A stretch of DNA of 64,000 nt from Tropicimonas marinistellae (GTDB lineage: Bacteria; Pseudomonadota; Alphaproteobacteria; Rhodobacterales; Rhodobacteraceae). This document shows, piece after piece, positions 26,133 through 35,323 of the stretch. A model generated the notes under the pieces. That model searched no databases. It was not told the origin of the DNA and saw only the letters and a program-made list of their open reading frames with translations. The first letter of the stretch is position 1. Each line of letters begins with the position of its first letter. The translations under genes were made by a program, and so were the position numbers. Where the stretch lies: positions 372,001 through 436,000 of the forward strand of contig NZ_LNCI01000004.1 in NCBI RefSeq assembly GCF_001509585.1. The letters are read 5' to 3'.

Positions 26133-27230
26133 TTGAGCCAGATCGAAACCTTCTACGACGTGATGCGGCGGCAGGGGATCACCCGGCGCAGCTTCATGAA
26201 ATACTGTTCGCTGACCGCAGCGGCACTCGGGCTCGGGCCAGCCTATGTGCCCAAGATCGCGCATGCGATGGAAACGAAGCCTCGGACACCCGTCATCTGG
26301 GTGCATGGGCTCGAATGCACCTGCTGTTCGGAGAGCTTCATCCGCTCGGCGCACCCGCTGGCCAAGGATGTCGTCCTGTCGATGATCTCTCTCGACTACG
26401 ATGACACACTGATGGCCGCCGCCGGGCATCAGGCCGAGGCCGCGCTGGAAGACACGATCGAGAAATACAAGGGCAACTACATTCTCGCCGTGGAGGGCAA
26501 CCCGCCGCTCAACGAAGATGGCATGTATTGCATCGTCGGCGGCAAGCCTTTCGTGGATCAACTGCGCCACGCGGCGAAGGACGCCAAGGCAATCATCTCC
26601 TGGGGTGCCTGCGCCTCCTATGGCTGCGTTCAGGCCGCCGCGCCGAACCCGACCCAGGCGACGCCGGTGCACAAGGTCATCACCGACAAGCCGATCATCA
26701 AGGTGCCGGGCTGCCCGCCCATCGCCGAGGTAATGACCGGCGTCATCACCTATATGCTCACCTTCGACCGCCTGCCCCAGCTCGACCGTCAGGGGCGACC
26801 GCAAATGTTCTATTCCCAACGAATCCACGACAAGTGCTACCGCCGGCCGCATTTCGACGCCGGACAGTTCGTCGAGGCCTGGGACGACGAGAATGCGCGC
26901 AAGGGCTATTGCCTTTACAAGATGGGCTGCAAGGGGCCGACCACTTACAATGCCTGTTCCACCGTGCGCTGGAACGAGGGCGTCTCCTTCCCCATCCAAT
27001 CCGGCCATGGCTGTATCGGCTGTTCGGAAGACGGGTTCTGGGATGCAGGCTCCTTCTACGACCGAGTGACGGACCTCACCCAGTTCGGCGTGGAAGCCAA
27101 TGCCGATCGGATCGGGATGGCGACCGCCGGGGTGGTTGGCGCAGGAGTTGCGGCCCATGCCGCCGCATCGATCCTCGTTTCAGCGCAACGCAAGGCGCAA
27201 TCCAAGAAATCGCAGAGTGAGGAGGCCTGA
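26133..27230 (+). CDS. hupS: Uptake [NiFe]-hydrogenase small subunit HupS (O2-tolerant type)
   Basis: A 365-residue periplasmic Fe-S subunit that carries electrons from the NiFe site to HupC. It begins with TTG ([15 protein letters not shown]) after GGAGGGAGGG. The twin-arginine leader TRRSFMK (residues 18-23) is followed by a cleavage region near AHA (residue 45). Proximal-cluster cysteines are C62, C65, C160 and C194, plus two extra, C64 (ECTCCSES) and C165 (GACASYGC). This six-Cys set marks the [4Fe-3S] cluster of O2-tolerant group 1d enzymes. The distal cluster uses H232, C235, C260, C266; the medial cluster C275, C294, C297. A C-terminal hydrophobic helix (residues 330-350) anchors it. 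hupL starts 2 bases later. Confidence 0.97.
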   Translation: MSQIETFYDVMRRQGITRRSFMKYCSLTAAALGLGPAYVPKIAHAMETKPRTPVIWVHGLECTCCSESFIRSAHPLAKDVVLSMISLDYDDTLMAAAGHQAEAALEDTIEKYKGNYILAVEGNPPLNEDGMYCIVGGKPFVDQLRHAAKDAKAIISWGACASYGCVQAAAPNPTQATPVHKVITDKPIIKVPGCPPIAEVMTGVITYMLTFDRLPQLDRQGRPQMFYSQRIHDKCYRRPHFDAGQFVEAWDDENARKGYCLYKMGCKGPTTYNACSTVRWNEGVSFPIQSGHGCIGCSEDGFWDAGSFYDRVTDLTQFGVEANADRIGMATAGVVGAGVAAHAAASILVSAQRKAQSKKSQSEEA

Positions 27231-27232
27231 TC

Positions 27233-29023
<1,791 letters not shown>

Positions 29024-29037
29024 GGGAGGACAGCCAG

Positions 29038-29250
29038 ATGAAACGACTTTCGATTGCACTCGCGCTTCTGCCTACCGTCGCTCTGGCCCATGGTGGTCAT
29101 GGCGCTACGGAAGGCTCGCATTGGTTCACGCAGCCAGATCACCTGATCGTACCCGTGCTTGGCGGGCTTGCGCTTGCCTTGCTTTGCCGCGGCACGCTGC
29201 GGCGGCTCCGCGTGGCCCGACCGCGCTACCAGCCGAGGACGCAGAGATGA
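29038..29250 (+). CDS. Small His-containing single-pass membrane protein between hupL and hupC
   Basis: A 70-residue frame with a good site (GAGGGAGGA, 8 bases upstream). Layout: signal sequence MKRLSIALALLPTVALA, a short exported segment HGGHGATEGSHWFTQPDH containing four His residues plus one more after the Gln-Pro-Asp, a hydrophobic helix (LIVPVLGGLALALLC) and a basic tail rich in Arg. Its TGA overlaps the hupC ATG (ATGA), so it is translated with the structural genes. I do not recognise a named family. A role in membrane assembly of HupSL with HupC, or metal handling, is possible but purely inferred from position. Confidence 0.75.
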   Translation: MKRLSIALALLPTVALAHGGHGATEGSHWFTQPDHLIVPVLGGLALALLCRGTLRRLRVARPRYQPRTQR

Positions 29251-30023
29251 CCGACCAGACCATCCACGTCCCCAATCCGGATGTCGACCCGCTGCGCGAG
29301 AACGTCCTCGCCGGGGATGCCACCGAAAGCGACGTTGCGAGTATTCGCCGCCAGACCTCCGTCTATGTCTATGAGGCGCCAGTACGGATCTGGCACTGGA
29401 TCAATGCGCTTGGGATCACCGTGCTCTGCGTGACCGGCTGGTTCATCGCCTCGCCGCCGCCCTCGATGCAGATCGACGAGGCGACGCATCAATTCGTCTT
29501 CGGCTATATCCGCTTCGCCCATTTCGCCGCGGCCTATATCGTCACCATCGGCTTCCTCGGGCGGATCTACTGGGCGATTGTCGGAAACTACCACGCAAGA
29601 CAGCTTTTTATCGTGCCGGTCTGGAACCGCCATTACTGGAAGGAAGTCATCCACGAGATCCGCTGGTATTTCTTCCTCGCCAAGGACCCGAAGAAATATG
29701 TGGGTCACAACCCGCTGGCCCATATCGCGATGTTCGGCTTCATGACGCTGGGGTTGACCTTCATGATCGTCAGCGGCTTCGCGCTCTATTCCGAGGGCGC
29801 CGGGCAAGGGAGCTGGGCCGATACGCTCTTCGGCTGGGTGATTCCGCTCGTTGGCGGCAGCCAGGCCCTGCACGGGCTTCACCATCTGGGCATGTGGATG
29901 ATTGTGGTCTTCATTCTCATCCACATTTACGCGGCGATACGCGAGGACATCCTCTCGCGGCAATCCATCGTTTCGACCATGATTTCCGGTCACCGCACCT
30001 TCAAGGACGACGATCCGAACTGA
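29247..30023 (+). CDS. hupC: Ni/Fe-hydrogenase b-type cytochrome subunit HupC
   Basis: A 258-residue integral membrane diheme cytochrome b that anchors HupSL and passes electrons to the quinone pool. An unusually long polar N-terminus (about 40 residues) precedes four or five hydrophobic helices. Heme-ligand candidates lie in APVRIWHWINALG (His50), IRFAHFAAAY, and ALHGLHHLGMWMI, with HIYAAIREDI at the end, all typical of HyaC/HupC. The start MTDQTIHVPN overlaps the preceding small gene by 4 bases. A strong hairpin follows 24 bases after the stop. Confidence 0.96.
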   Translation: MTDQTIHVPNPDVDPLRENVLAGDATESDVASIRRQTSVYVYEAPVRIWHWINALGITVLCVTGWFIASPPPSMQIDEATHQFVFGYIRFAHFAAAYIVTIGFLGRIYWAIVGNYHARQLFIVPVWNRHYWKEVIHEIRWYFFLAKDPKKYVGHNPLAHIAMFGFMTLGLTFMIVSGFALYSEGAGQGSWADTLFGWVIPLVGGSQALHGLHHLGMWMIVVFILIHIYAAIREDILSRQSIVSTMISGHRTFKDDDPN

Positions 30024-30046
30024 CCCCTTCCTTCCGGACTCGTTGG

Positions 30047-30088
30047 TACAGAAGGCAGGCACGCGGCCTGCCTTCTGTATATTTACAT
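30047..30088 (+). terminator. Terminator-like hairpin after hupC
   Basis: TACAGAAGGCAGGC, loop ACGCG, GCCTGCCTTCTGTA: a perfect 14-bp stem followed by TATTTACATTT. It separates hupSLC from the maturation genes and probably stops or attenuates most transcripts from the hupS promoter. Confidence 0.75.
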
Positions 30089-30296
30089 TTCACTCAATGC
30101 AAAAAGTGGATAGTATGCTTTCATGTTGGATGGTGGCGTTTTCGCCTATGCGATGCCAAGACATTGACTCAAAATAACTTTCCGAAGAGACGCCGAGCCG
30201 TGGAAAATCCTTTCGGCCCCGGAATGCGTCTGCTTTCCTGTCGACCAAAGCCAGAACCGGCAAGCGAACAGCCGGTCAAGCCAACGGGAGGACACC
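30089..30296. other. Region between the hupC hairpin and hupD
   Basis: About 210 bases, with an AT-richer first half (for example around 30090-30130 and TTGACTCAAAATAAC at 30165-30179). It could hold a separate promoter for hupD and the genes after it, but I cannot define a convincing -35/-10 pair. GGGAGGA precedes hupD. Confidence 0.35.
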
Positions 30297-30905
30297 ATGA
30301 CAGCATCCGTGCTGGTGCTCGGAATCGGCAATCTGCTCTGGGCAGACGAAGGCTTCGGTGTCCGCTGCGTGGAACGGCTGGCCGAGTGCTGGTCCTTCCC
30401 TGAGAACGTGTCGCTTCTCGATGGCGGCACGCAGGGTCTCTACCTGCTGCCCTTTCTCGAAGCGGCCGACCGACTGATCGTCTTCGATGCGGTGGACTAT
30501 GGACTGACCCCGGGCACACTGAAGATCGTCGAAGACGACGAGGTGCCGGCCTTCATGGGCGCCAAGAAGATGTCGCTGCACCAGACAGGGTTTCAGGACG
30601 TGATCGCCACCGCGCAGCTCATGCGCTACTGCCCGGAGGAACTGCTGCTGATCGGATGCCAGCCGGAGGAACTGGAGGATTACGGCGGCGGGCTGCGCGA
30701 GAGCGTCGCCGCACAGATCGAGCCAGCCCTCGACGTGGCGATGGAGCGGCTGCGCATCTGGGGCATCACGCCGACGCCGGGCCGCGACCCACGCAGCACG
30801 CTCGCCGACGCCTCGATCCGCCGCACTGCCTACGAGGCCGGACGCCCGTCCGAAGCATCGGCCTGCCGTACCGGCGATGCCAGGTTCTTCCCGGAGAACA
30901 CGTGA
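30297..30905 (+). CDS. hupD: Hydrogenase maturation protease HupD
   Basis: A 202-residue member of peptidase family M52 that removes the C-terminal extension of HupL after nickel insertion. The N-terminal motif LGIGNLLWADEGFG places the nickel-sensing Glu at residue 18; the other expected ligands are Asp64 or Asp67 in VFDAVDYG and His95 in MSLHQTGF. GIG(N)xLWxDE is diagnostic. Its natural target in this locus is the 15-residue tail of HupL; HupV has no tail and needs no protease. hupF follows 3 bases later. Confidence 0.96.
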   Translation: MTASVLVLGIGNLLWADEGFGVRCVERLAECWSFPENVSLLDGGTQGLYLLPFLEAADRLIVFDAVDYGLTPGTLKIVEDDEVPAFMGAKKMSLHQTGFQDVIATAQLMRYCPEELLLIGCQPEELEDYGGGLRESVAAQIEPALDVAMERLRIWGITPTPGRDPRSTLADASIRRTAYEAGRPSEASACRTGDARFFPENT

Positions 30906-30908
30906 ACA

Positions 30909-31229
30909 ATGTGTCTCGGAGTTCCCATGCAGATCGAGGACAGTAACGGGATCGTTGGCATGGCCCGCGAGGACGACGCGCTGGTTCCGGTGGACCTGTC
31001 CCTGACCGGCCCTGTATCTCCCGGAACCTGGGTACTCACATTCCTCGGCGCCGCACGGGAGGTGATCGACGCCGAGGAGGCGCAGAAGGTTCTGGCCGCC
31101 CTCGACGGGCTCCGTGCCGTCATGGCGGGTGGCTCGACCGGCGATGCTTTCGCGGACCTGGAAGAGACCGGGCCGCGCCTGCCGCCGCACCTCCAGGCGC
31201 TGCAGGCCTCGGGCAGGACAACAGGATAG
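30909..31229 (+). CDS. hupF: HypC/HupF family chaperone HupF
   Basis: A 106-residue HypC paralogue starting MCLGVPMQI, with the essential N-terminal Cys2 and the family core GTWVLTFLGAAREVIDAEEA. In Rhizobium and related systems HupF stabilises HupL during maturation, especially under oxygen. It has a longer C-terminal tail than the HypC encoded at 36808, which allows the two to be told apart. Three bases after hupD, 12 bases before hupG. Confidence 0.93.
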   Translation: MCLGVPMQIEDSNGIVGMAREDDALVPVDLSLTGPVSPGTWVLTFLGAAREVIDAEEAQKVLAALDGLRAVMAGGSTGDAFADLEETGPRLPPHLQALQASGRTTG

Positions 31230-31241
31230 GAGCGCTACCAT

Positions 31242-31622
31242 ATGGGACATCCGCTGATCGACCGGCTGAGCACAGACCTGGGTTGGCCGCTGTTGGAGAG
31301 CCATGAAGCGTTGGAGACGTTTACCGATACCGGCGGCGTGAAGGCGTTGTTCGTGCCGGGCGACCCTGCCCGCAATCTCGAAAGCGCCGACGTGGCAGTT
31401 ATCCTGCCGGAACTGCGAATGGCCTTCCAGGGGGCCTTCGACTGCGCTGTCGCGGGCGATGCCATTGAAACGCATGTGCGCGAGGCGGCCGGCGTCTACC
31501 AGACGCCAAGCATCCTCTTTTTGCGCGATGGCAAGCACATCGGCGCCATCCCCAAGGTGCGCGACTGGGACGACTATATCGCCCGCATTCAGGCCATCCT
31601 CGCCCGCCCCGCCGCGGCCTGA
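31242..31622 (+). CDS. hupG: Thioredoxin-like hydrogenase accessory protein HupG/HyaE
   Basis: A 126-residue protein of the HyaE/HupG family: a thioredoxin fold with the cis-Pro loop QTPSILFLRDGKHIGAIPKV but no CxxC redox pair, in keeping with the family. HyaE/HupG proteins associate with the small subunit precursor and are thought to hold its Tat leader during cluster assembly. AGGAG lies 8 bases upstream of the start. The presence of hupF and hupG is typical of loci that make O2-tolerant enzymes. Confidence 0.9.
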   Translation: MGHPLIDRLSTDLGWPLLESHEALETFTDTGGVKALFVPGDPARNLESADVAVILPELRMAFQGAFDCAVAGDAIETHVREAAGVYQTPSILFLRDGKHIGAIPKVRDWDDYIARIQAILARPAAA

Positions 31623-31641
31623 GACAGGAGAATACGAGACC

Positions 31642-32469
31642 ATGAGCGGAAACTTCGTTCTTCCCCCGATGGGCTTCGGTCCCGGCTCCCAGCCTCCCAC
31701 CGAGGATGGCAGGGAGCTGGAATACATGCCGTTGCCGCAAGACATGCGCACCTATTCCACCCGCGTTCCCGAGGTCGAAGACAGCACCCGCCTCGCCCCG
31801 GCACTGGAGCTGCTTGCCCGCATCGCCGAAGCGGCCGCATCGGGACGGCATGCTACGTTCGATCTGGCCACGCTCGACGCGGCAAACCGGGCGCTGATTG
31901 CCGAAACCATGGGCGAGGGCGAAGTGTCGGTGAGGATTCATGGCATCCCGGCCATCGCCGCGCAGGAAAGCGTCTTCGCCGGTATCTGGGTTCTTCACGG
32001 AGCAGGCATCGACCGGATCGAGGTCGGACCGGTGCCCGCGCTCGCACTCCAACGTGCCTTTCACGCGCGCCGGCACGCGAGCGCGCCGGACACCACACCG
32101 CCCTCGGGTGTTGTCAACGCGCCGTCGCTCTTGGCGGAACTCTTCGACAAGTCGGCCGCGCGCATACCCGGCGACACGCCCCATATCGTCAACCTGACGC
32201 TACTGCCCCACACCGAAGGCGACTTGGCCTGGATGGAGGAGGTGCTGGGCCTCGGCTCGGTAGAGATCCTTTCGCGTGGCTATGGCAATTGCAGGATCAC
32301 AGCGGCGGCGCTGCACGGTGTTTGGCGGGTACAGTTTTACAATTCCATGGACACGCTCATCCTCGACACGTTCGAAGTGACGGAGATGCCGGAGGTGGCG
32401 CTCGCCGCCCGCGAGGATCTCGAAGACAGCGCTGCGCGTATCCGCGAGGTTCTGGAGGCGCTGCGATGA
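31642..32469 (+). CDS. hupH: Hydrogenase expression/formation protein HupH
   Basis: A 275-residue HupH/HyaF family protein. The N-terminal part shows the region with EDSTRLAPALELLARIAEAA; the C-terminal half carries the family segments IVNLTLLPHTEGDLAWMEE, LSRGYGNCRITAAALHGVW and VQFYNSMDTLILDTFEVTEM. Members are cytoplasmic and needed for correct maturation of the small subunit Fe-S centres. The ATG at 31642 follows GACAGGAGAA. Its stop overlaps the hupJ start by 4 bases. Confidence 0.93.
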   Translation: MSGNFVLPPMGFGPGSQPPTEDGRELEYMPLPQDMRTYSTRVPEVEDSTRLAPALELLARIAEAAASGRHATFDLATLDAANRALIAETMGEGEVSVRIHGIPAIAAQESVFAGIWVLHGAGIDRIEVGPVPALALQRAFHARRHASAPDTTPPSGVVNAPSLLAELFDKSAARIPGDTPHIVNLTLLPHTEGDLAWMEEVLGLGSVEILSRGYGNCRITAAALHGVWRVQFYNSMDTLILDTFEVTEMPEVALAAREDLEDSAARIREVLEALR

Positions 32470-33272
32470 GCGGGTTTGAAGGCTCCTACATGGGCGCAAA
32501 TGATCGCATCTCGCCGCAGGCCGTCATGGAATGCAAGATCTGCTGGACGCCGTATGAACCGGTTCAGGGTGACGACACGCGACAGGTGCGACCGGGCACG
32601 CCATTCGTGGACCTGCCGCACGACTGGTCCTGCCCGAATTGCGACGCACCGAAGGAGCAATTCCTGGTACAGAGTGACCCCGGCGCGGAGGACGTGCTGA
32701 CCGTGGCCCGCTTGAAAGGTGCGACCGATGCCCTGGTGGCCGATTTCACCGAGATCTGGAACGGCAAGATGCGGGACGTCCCGCTCGTCAACCGCACTTT
32801 GCGGGTCGAGGCGGTCGGTTTCATTCTCCATGAGGGACGGCCGCTGGGCGTGTTGATCTCACCTTGGTTCATGAACCTCGTGATGTTGCCGGCAGACGGC
32901 GAAGACTGGTCTGATCTGCGGGCCGGCGATACCGAGGTGATCGGGTTTCCCTCCGGCGACTACGAGTTTTTGCATAACACGCGGGAAACGGTTGGCGGTT
33001 ACAAGGCTTGTTCGCTGGTCTCACCCATGGGCGAGTACACGAGCCAGGTGCAGGCAGTGGAGGTCGCCTCGGCGATCATGACGGCGCTCTTCGACACCGC
33101 GAACCGCGCCGAGACGGATCGGCGTGAGGACATTCGCGCGGCGCGCGAATTGGACATTGCCGAGACGGAGGCGGCGGAAACCTCGCTGTCCGTTCCCGGG
33201 GCGGCCATGGAGGCAAAACCCACCCGTCGGGAGGTGATTTTGGCTGATGTTTCGCGAGACGGAGACGACTGA
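32466..33272 (+). CDS. hupJ: Rubredoxin-HybE fusion HupJ
   Basis: A 268-residue two-domain protein. Residues 20-66 are a rubredoxin with iron ligands Cys23, Cys26 (CKIC) and Cys56, Cys59 (CPNC). From about residue 75 the sequence is a HybE-type [NiFe]-hydrogenase assembly chaperone (NRTLRVEAVGFILHEGRPLG, LISPWFMNLVMLP, GDYEFLHN). In Rhizobium these are the separate proteins HupI and HupJ; the fused form is found in Rhodobacter-type loci. The rubredoxin is linked to protection or assembly of HupS clusters under O2. A charged C-terminal tail of about 60 residues follows. ATGA overlap with hupH. Confidence 0.93.
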   Translation: MSGFEGSYMGANDRISPQAVMECKICWTPYEPVQGDDTRQVRPGTPFVDLPHDWSCPNCDAPKEQFLVQSDPGAEDVLTVARLKGATDALVADFTEIWNGKMRDVPLVNRTLRVEAVGFILHEGRPLGVLISPWFMNLVMLPADGEDWSDLRAGDTEVIGFPSGDYEFLHNTRETVGGYKACSLVSPMGEYTSQVQAVEVASAIMTALFDTANRAETDRREDIRAARELDIAETEAAETSLSVPGAAMEAKPTRREVILADVSRDGDD

Positions 33273-33274
33273 GC

Positions 33275-34171
33275 ATGCTCGACCGCGGCCATTCCCTTCC
33301 CCGGCTGGTGGCTGTCGGCGCTCCGTCCCTGCCAGTGGCGGAGTTGCTGGTGGGCCGTCGGATAGAAGAGGCCACGGAGTTGCTGCCAAGGCTCTTCAAT
33401 CTCTGCCGCGCGGCACAGGAAGGGGCGCTGCGCTTGGCGCTTGGGATCGAGACCGCTGCAACCGAAGAGGCGCTGGCACAGGAACTTCGCCGTGAGCACG
33501 TCGCGAAGCTCTTTGTCGTCTGGCCGCGACACTTCGGCCAGCCGGGCGTCGCACTCCCGGAGGACTGGAAAGTGGACAGCGAGCGCCTCCTGGAAGCGAT
33601 GTTCGGGCCGGCGGCATCGGCGCCGAAAACAGCGGAGGAGGTGACCGGGTTTCTTGCATCGGACCTGGGCACGGCACCGCTTCTGCGGCGAATTTCGGAG
33701 TGTTTTCCGATTGGGTCAGCAACCTGCCGTCCCCTTCCGGCCCCAACACCGGACCTGCTCTGGTCGGGCGAAGCGATTGAGAACTCCACCGCTGCACGCC
33801 ACCTCGGCGCGCCGGCCATGCTGGCCATCGAGGCCAGTCATGGCCGGGGCCCGCTGTGGCGGGCCTGGGCACGATTGGAAGACCTGCGCGCTGTCTTGTC
33901 CGGCCGCCTGCCGCGCCCGGATCGGCCTCGACGTACATACGCCATCATCCCTGCCGCGCGTGGCTCCTTCGCCGTGCAGGCGCGCGCGGAAGACGGGCGA
34001 CTGACTTTTTTCCGACGCGTCACCCCAACCGACCACTTGTTGGTGCCCGGCGGCATCCTGGAACAATGTCTTGCGACACTGCCCGTAGATCGGCAGGCGC
34101 TTTCTCCGCTTCTCCTCGATATACTGGACCCCTGTTCTCCGCTGCGGTTGAAGGAGGTGCGGGATGCATGA
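33275..34171 (+). CDS. hupK: HupK, large-subunit-like maturation protein
   Basis: A 298-residue protein distantly related to hydrogenase large subunits and thought to act as a scaffold during NiFe centre assembly. At the place of the L1 motif it has [11 protein letters not shown] with one cysteine (Cys44), and at the C-terminus DPCSPLRL with one cysteine (Cys287), so each CxxC pair is reduced to a single Cys. No membrane segment. Starts 2 bases after hupJ; its end overlaps hypA by 8 bases. Confidence 0.88.
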   Translation: MLDRGHSLPRLVAVGAPSLPVAELLVGRRIEEATELLPRLFNLCRAAQEGALRLALGIETAATEEALAQELRREHVAKLFVVWPRHFGQPGVALPEDWKVDSERLLEAMFGPAASAPKTAEEVTGFLASDLGTAPLLRRISECFPIGSATCRPLPAPTPDLLWSGEAIENSTAARHLGAPAMLAIEASHGRGPLWRAWARLEDLRAVLSGRLPRPDRPRRTYAIIPAARGSFAVQARAEDGRLTFFRRVTPTDHLLVPGGILEQCLATLPVDRQALSPLLLDILDPCSPLRLKEVRDA

Positions 34172-34505
34172 AATGGCGCTCTGCGAAGGCATTCGCGGGA
34201 TCATCCAGGATCAGGCGCGCGCACAGAACTTCTCCCGCGTGCGTCGTCTTCGCCTCGAGATCGGCCGCTTTGCGGGTGTGCAGAAGGAGGCTCTGGCCTT
34301 TGCCTTCGATGTTGTGATGCGCGGCTCCGAAGCCGAAGGCGCGGAGTTGGAAATGCTGGATCTGCCGGGAAGGGCTGTTTGCTACGACTGCGAAGCGGAA
34401 GTTGAAATCGACGACCGATTTGCCCCCTGCCCACGGTGCGGCGGCGGGAAGCTCATGCCGACCGGAGGCAGCGAAATGCGAATACTGGACATGGAGGTGA
34501 CGTGA
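34164..34505 (+). CDS. hypA: Hydrogenase nickel incorporation protein HypA
   Basis: A 113-residue nickel metallochaperone. The nickel site MHE at the N-terminus (His2) and the zinc site Cys73, Cys76, Cys89, Cys92 (CYDC and CPRC) are intact. It works with HypB to insert nickel into HupL and HupV. Overlaps hupK by 8 bases and hypB by 1 base. Confidence 0.97.
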   Translation: MHEMALCEGIRGIIQDQARAQNFSRVRRLRLEIGRFAGVQKEALAFAFDVVMRGSEAEGAELEMLDLPGRAVCYDCEAEVEIDDRFAPCPRCGGGKLMPTGGSEMRILDMEVT

Positions 34506-35323
34506 TGTGCAACGTGTGCGGGTGTGGACAGGGCACGGTGGAAGGGCATTCCCACGACGATTCCCACCACCATCACCATCACCATGGCGAACACCGCGAC
34601 ATCCACTATGGAACGGGCGCGGCGGGCGTCGCCGTGCCGGGAATGAGCCAAGACCGGCTGATCGAACTCGAGGCCGACATACTCTCGAAGAACGATGCCT
34701 TTGCAGCGGCCAACCGCACCCGGCTGGCCGCGACGGGTACGCTCGCCCTCAACCTCGTGTCCTCACCGGGTTCCGGCAAGACGAGCCTGCTCGTGCGCAC
34801 CATCGAACGGCTCGGAGCGCACCCGGTTGCCGTGATAGAGGGCGATCAGCAGACCACCAACGACGCCGATCGAATTCGTGCCACCGGGGCCCCCGCTGTG
34901 CAGGTCAACACCGGCAAGGGTTGCCATCTGGACGGACAAATGGTCGGCCATGCACTCGATCATCTGCCCCTTGAACAGGGAACGGTATTGTTCATCGAGA
35001 ACGTGGGCAATCTCGTCTGCCCGGCCGGGTTCGACCTCGGCGAGGACTGCAAGGTCGCGATCCTGTCGGTAACGGAAGGAGAGGACAAACCGCTGAAATA
35101 CCCGGATATGTTCACCGCCTCCCGGCTGGCGCTGCTCAACAAGACAGACCTCGCCCCCCATTGCGATGTGGACCTCGACCTCTACGAAGCCAACTTGCGC
35201 CGGGTCAACCCGGAGATAGAGGTCCAGCGGGTCTCCGCCCGCACAGGAGAGGGGCTCGACGCCTGGATCACCTGGTTGAACGCGCGTCTCGCCGCGAAGC
35301 AGGCGGAGGACACCGCGGCATGA
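34505..35323 (+). CDS. hypB: Hydrogenase nickel incorporation GTPase HypB
   Basis: A 272-residue SIMIBI-class GTPase. The N-terminus has the high-affinity nickel motif MCNVCGCG and a histidine-rich run at residues 15-30 (ten His, seven consecutive), which in rhizobial HypB stores nickel. The P-loop SSPGSGKTS is at residues 86-94, and later nucleotide motifs [23 protein letters not shown] and LNKTDLAP are present. TGATG overlap with hypA and ATGA overlap with hupR. Confidence 0.97.
   Translation: MCNVCGCGQGTVEGHSHDDSHHHHHHHGEHRDIHYGTGAAGVAVPGMSQDRLIELEADILSKNDAFAAANRTRLAATGTLALNLVSSPGSGKTSLLVRTIERLGAHPVAVIEGDQQTTNDADRIRATGAPAVQVNTGKGCHLDGQMVGHALDHLPLEQGTVLFIENVGNLVCPAGFDLGEDCKVAILSVTEGEDKPLKYPDMFTASRLALLNKTDLAPHCDVDLDLYEANLRRVNPEIEVQRVSARTGEGLDAWITWLNARLAAKQAEDTAA

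Noticed and set aside
34565-34594. CAC/CAT-rich tract as a simple repeat
   Set aside because: It is coding: it encodes the histidine-rich nickel store of HypB.
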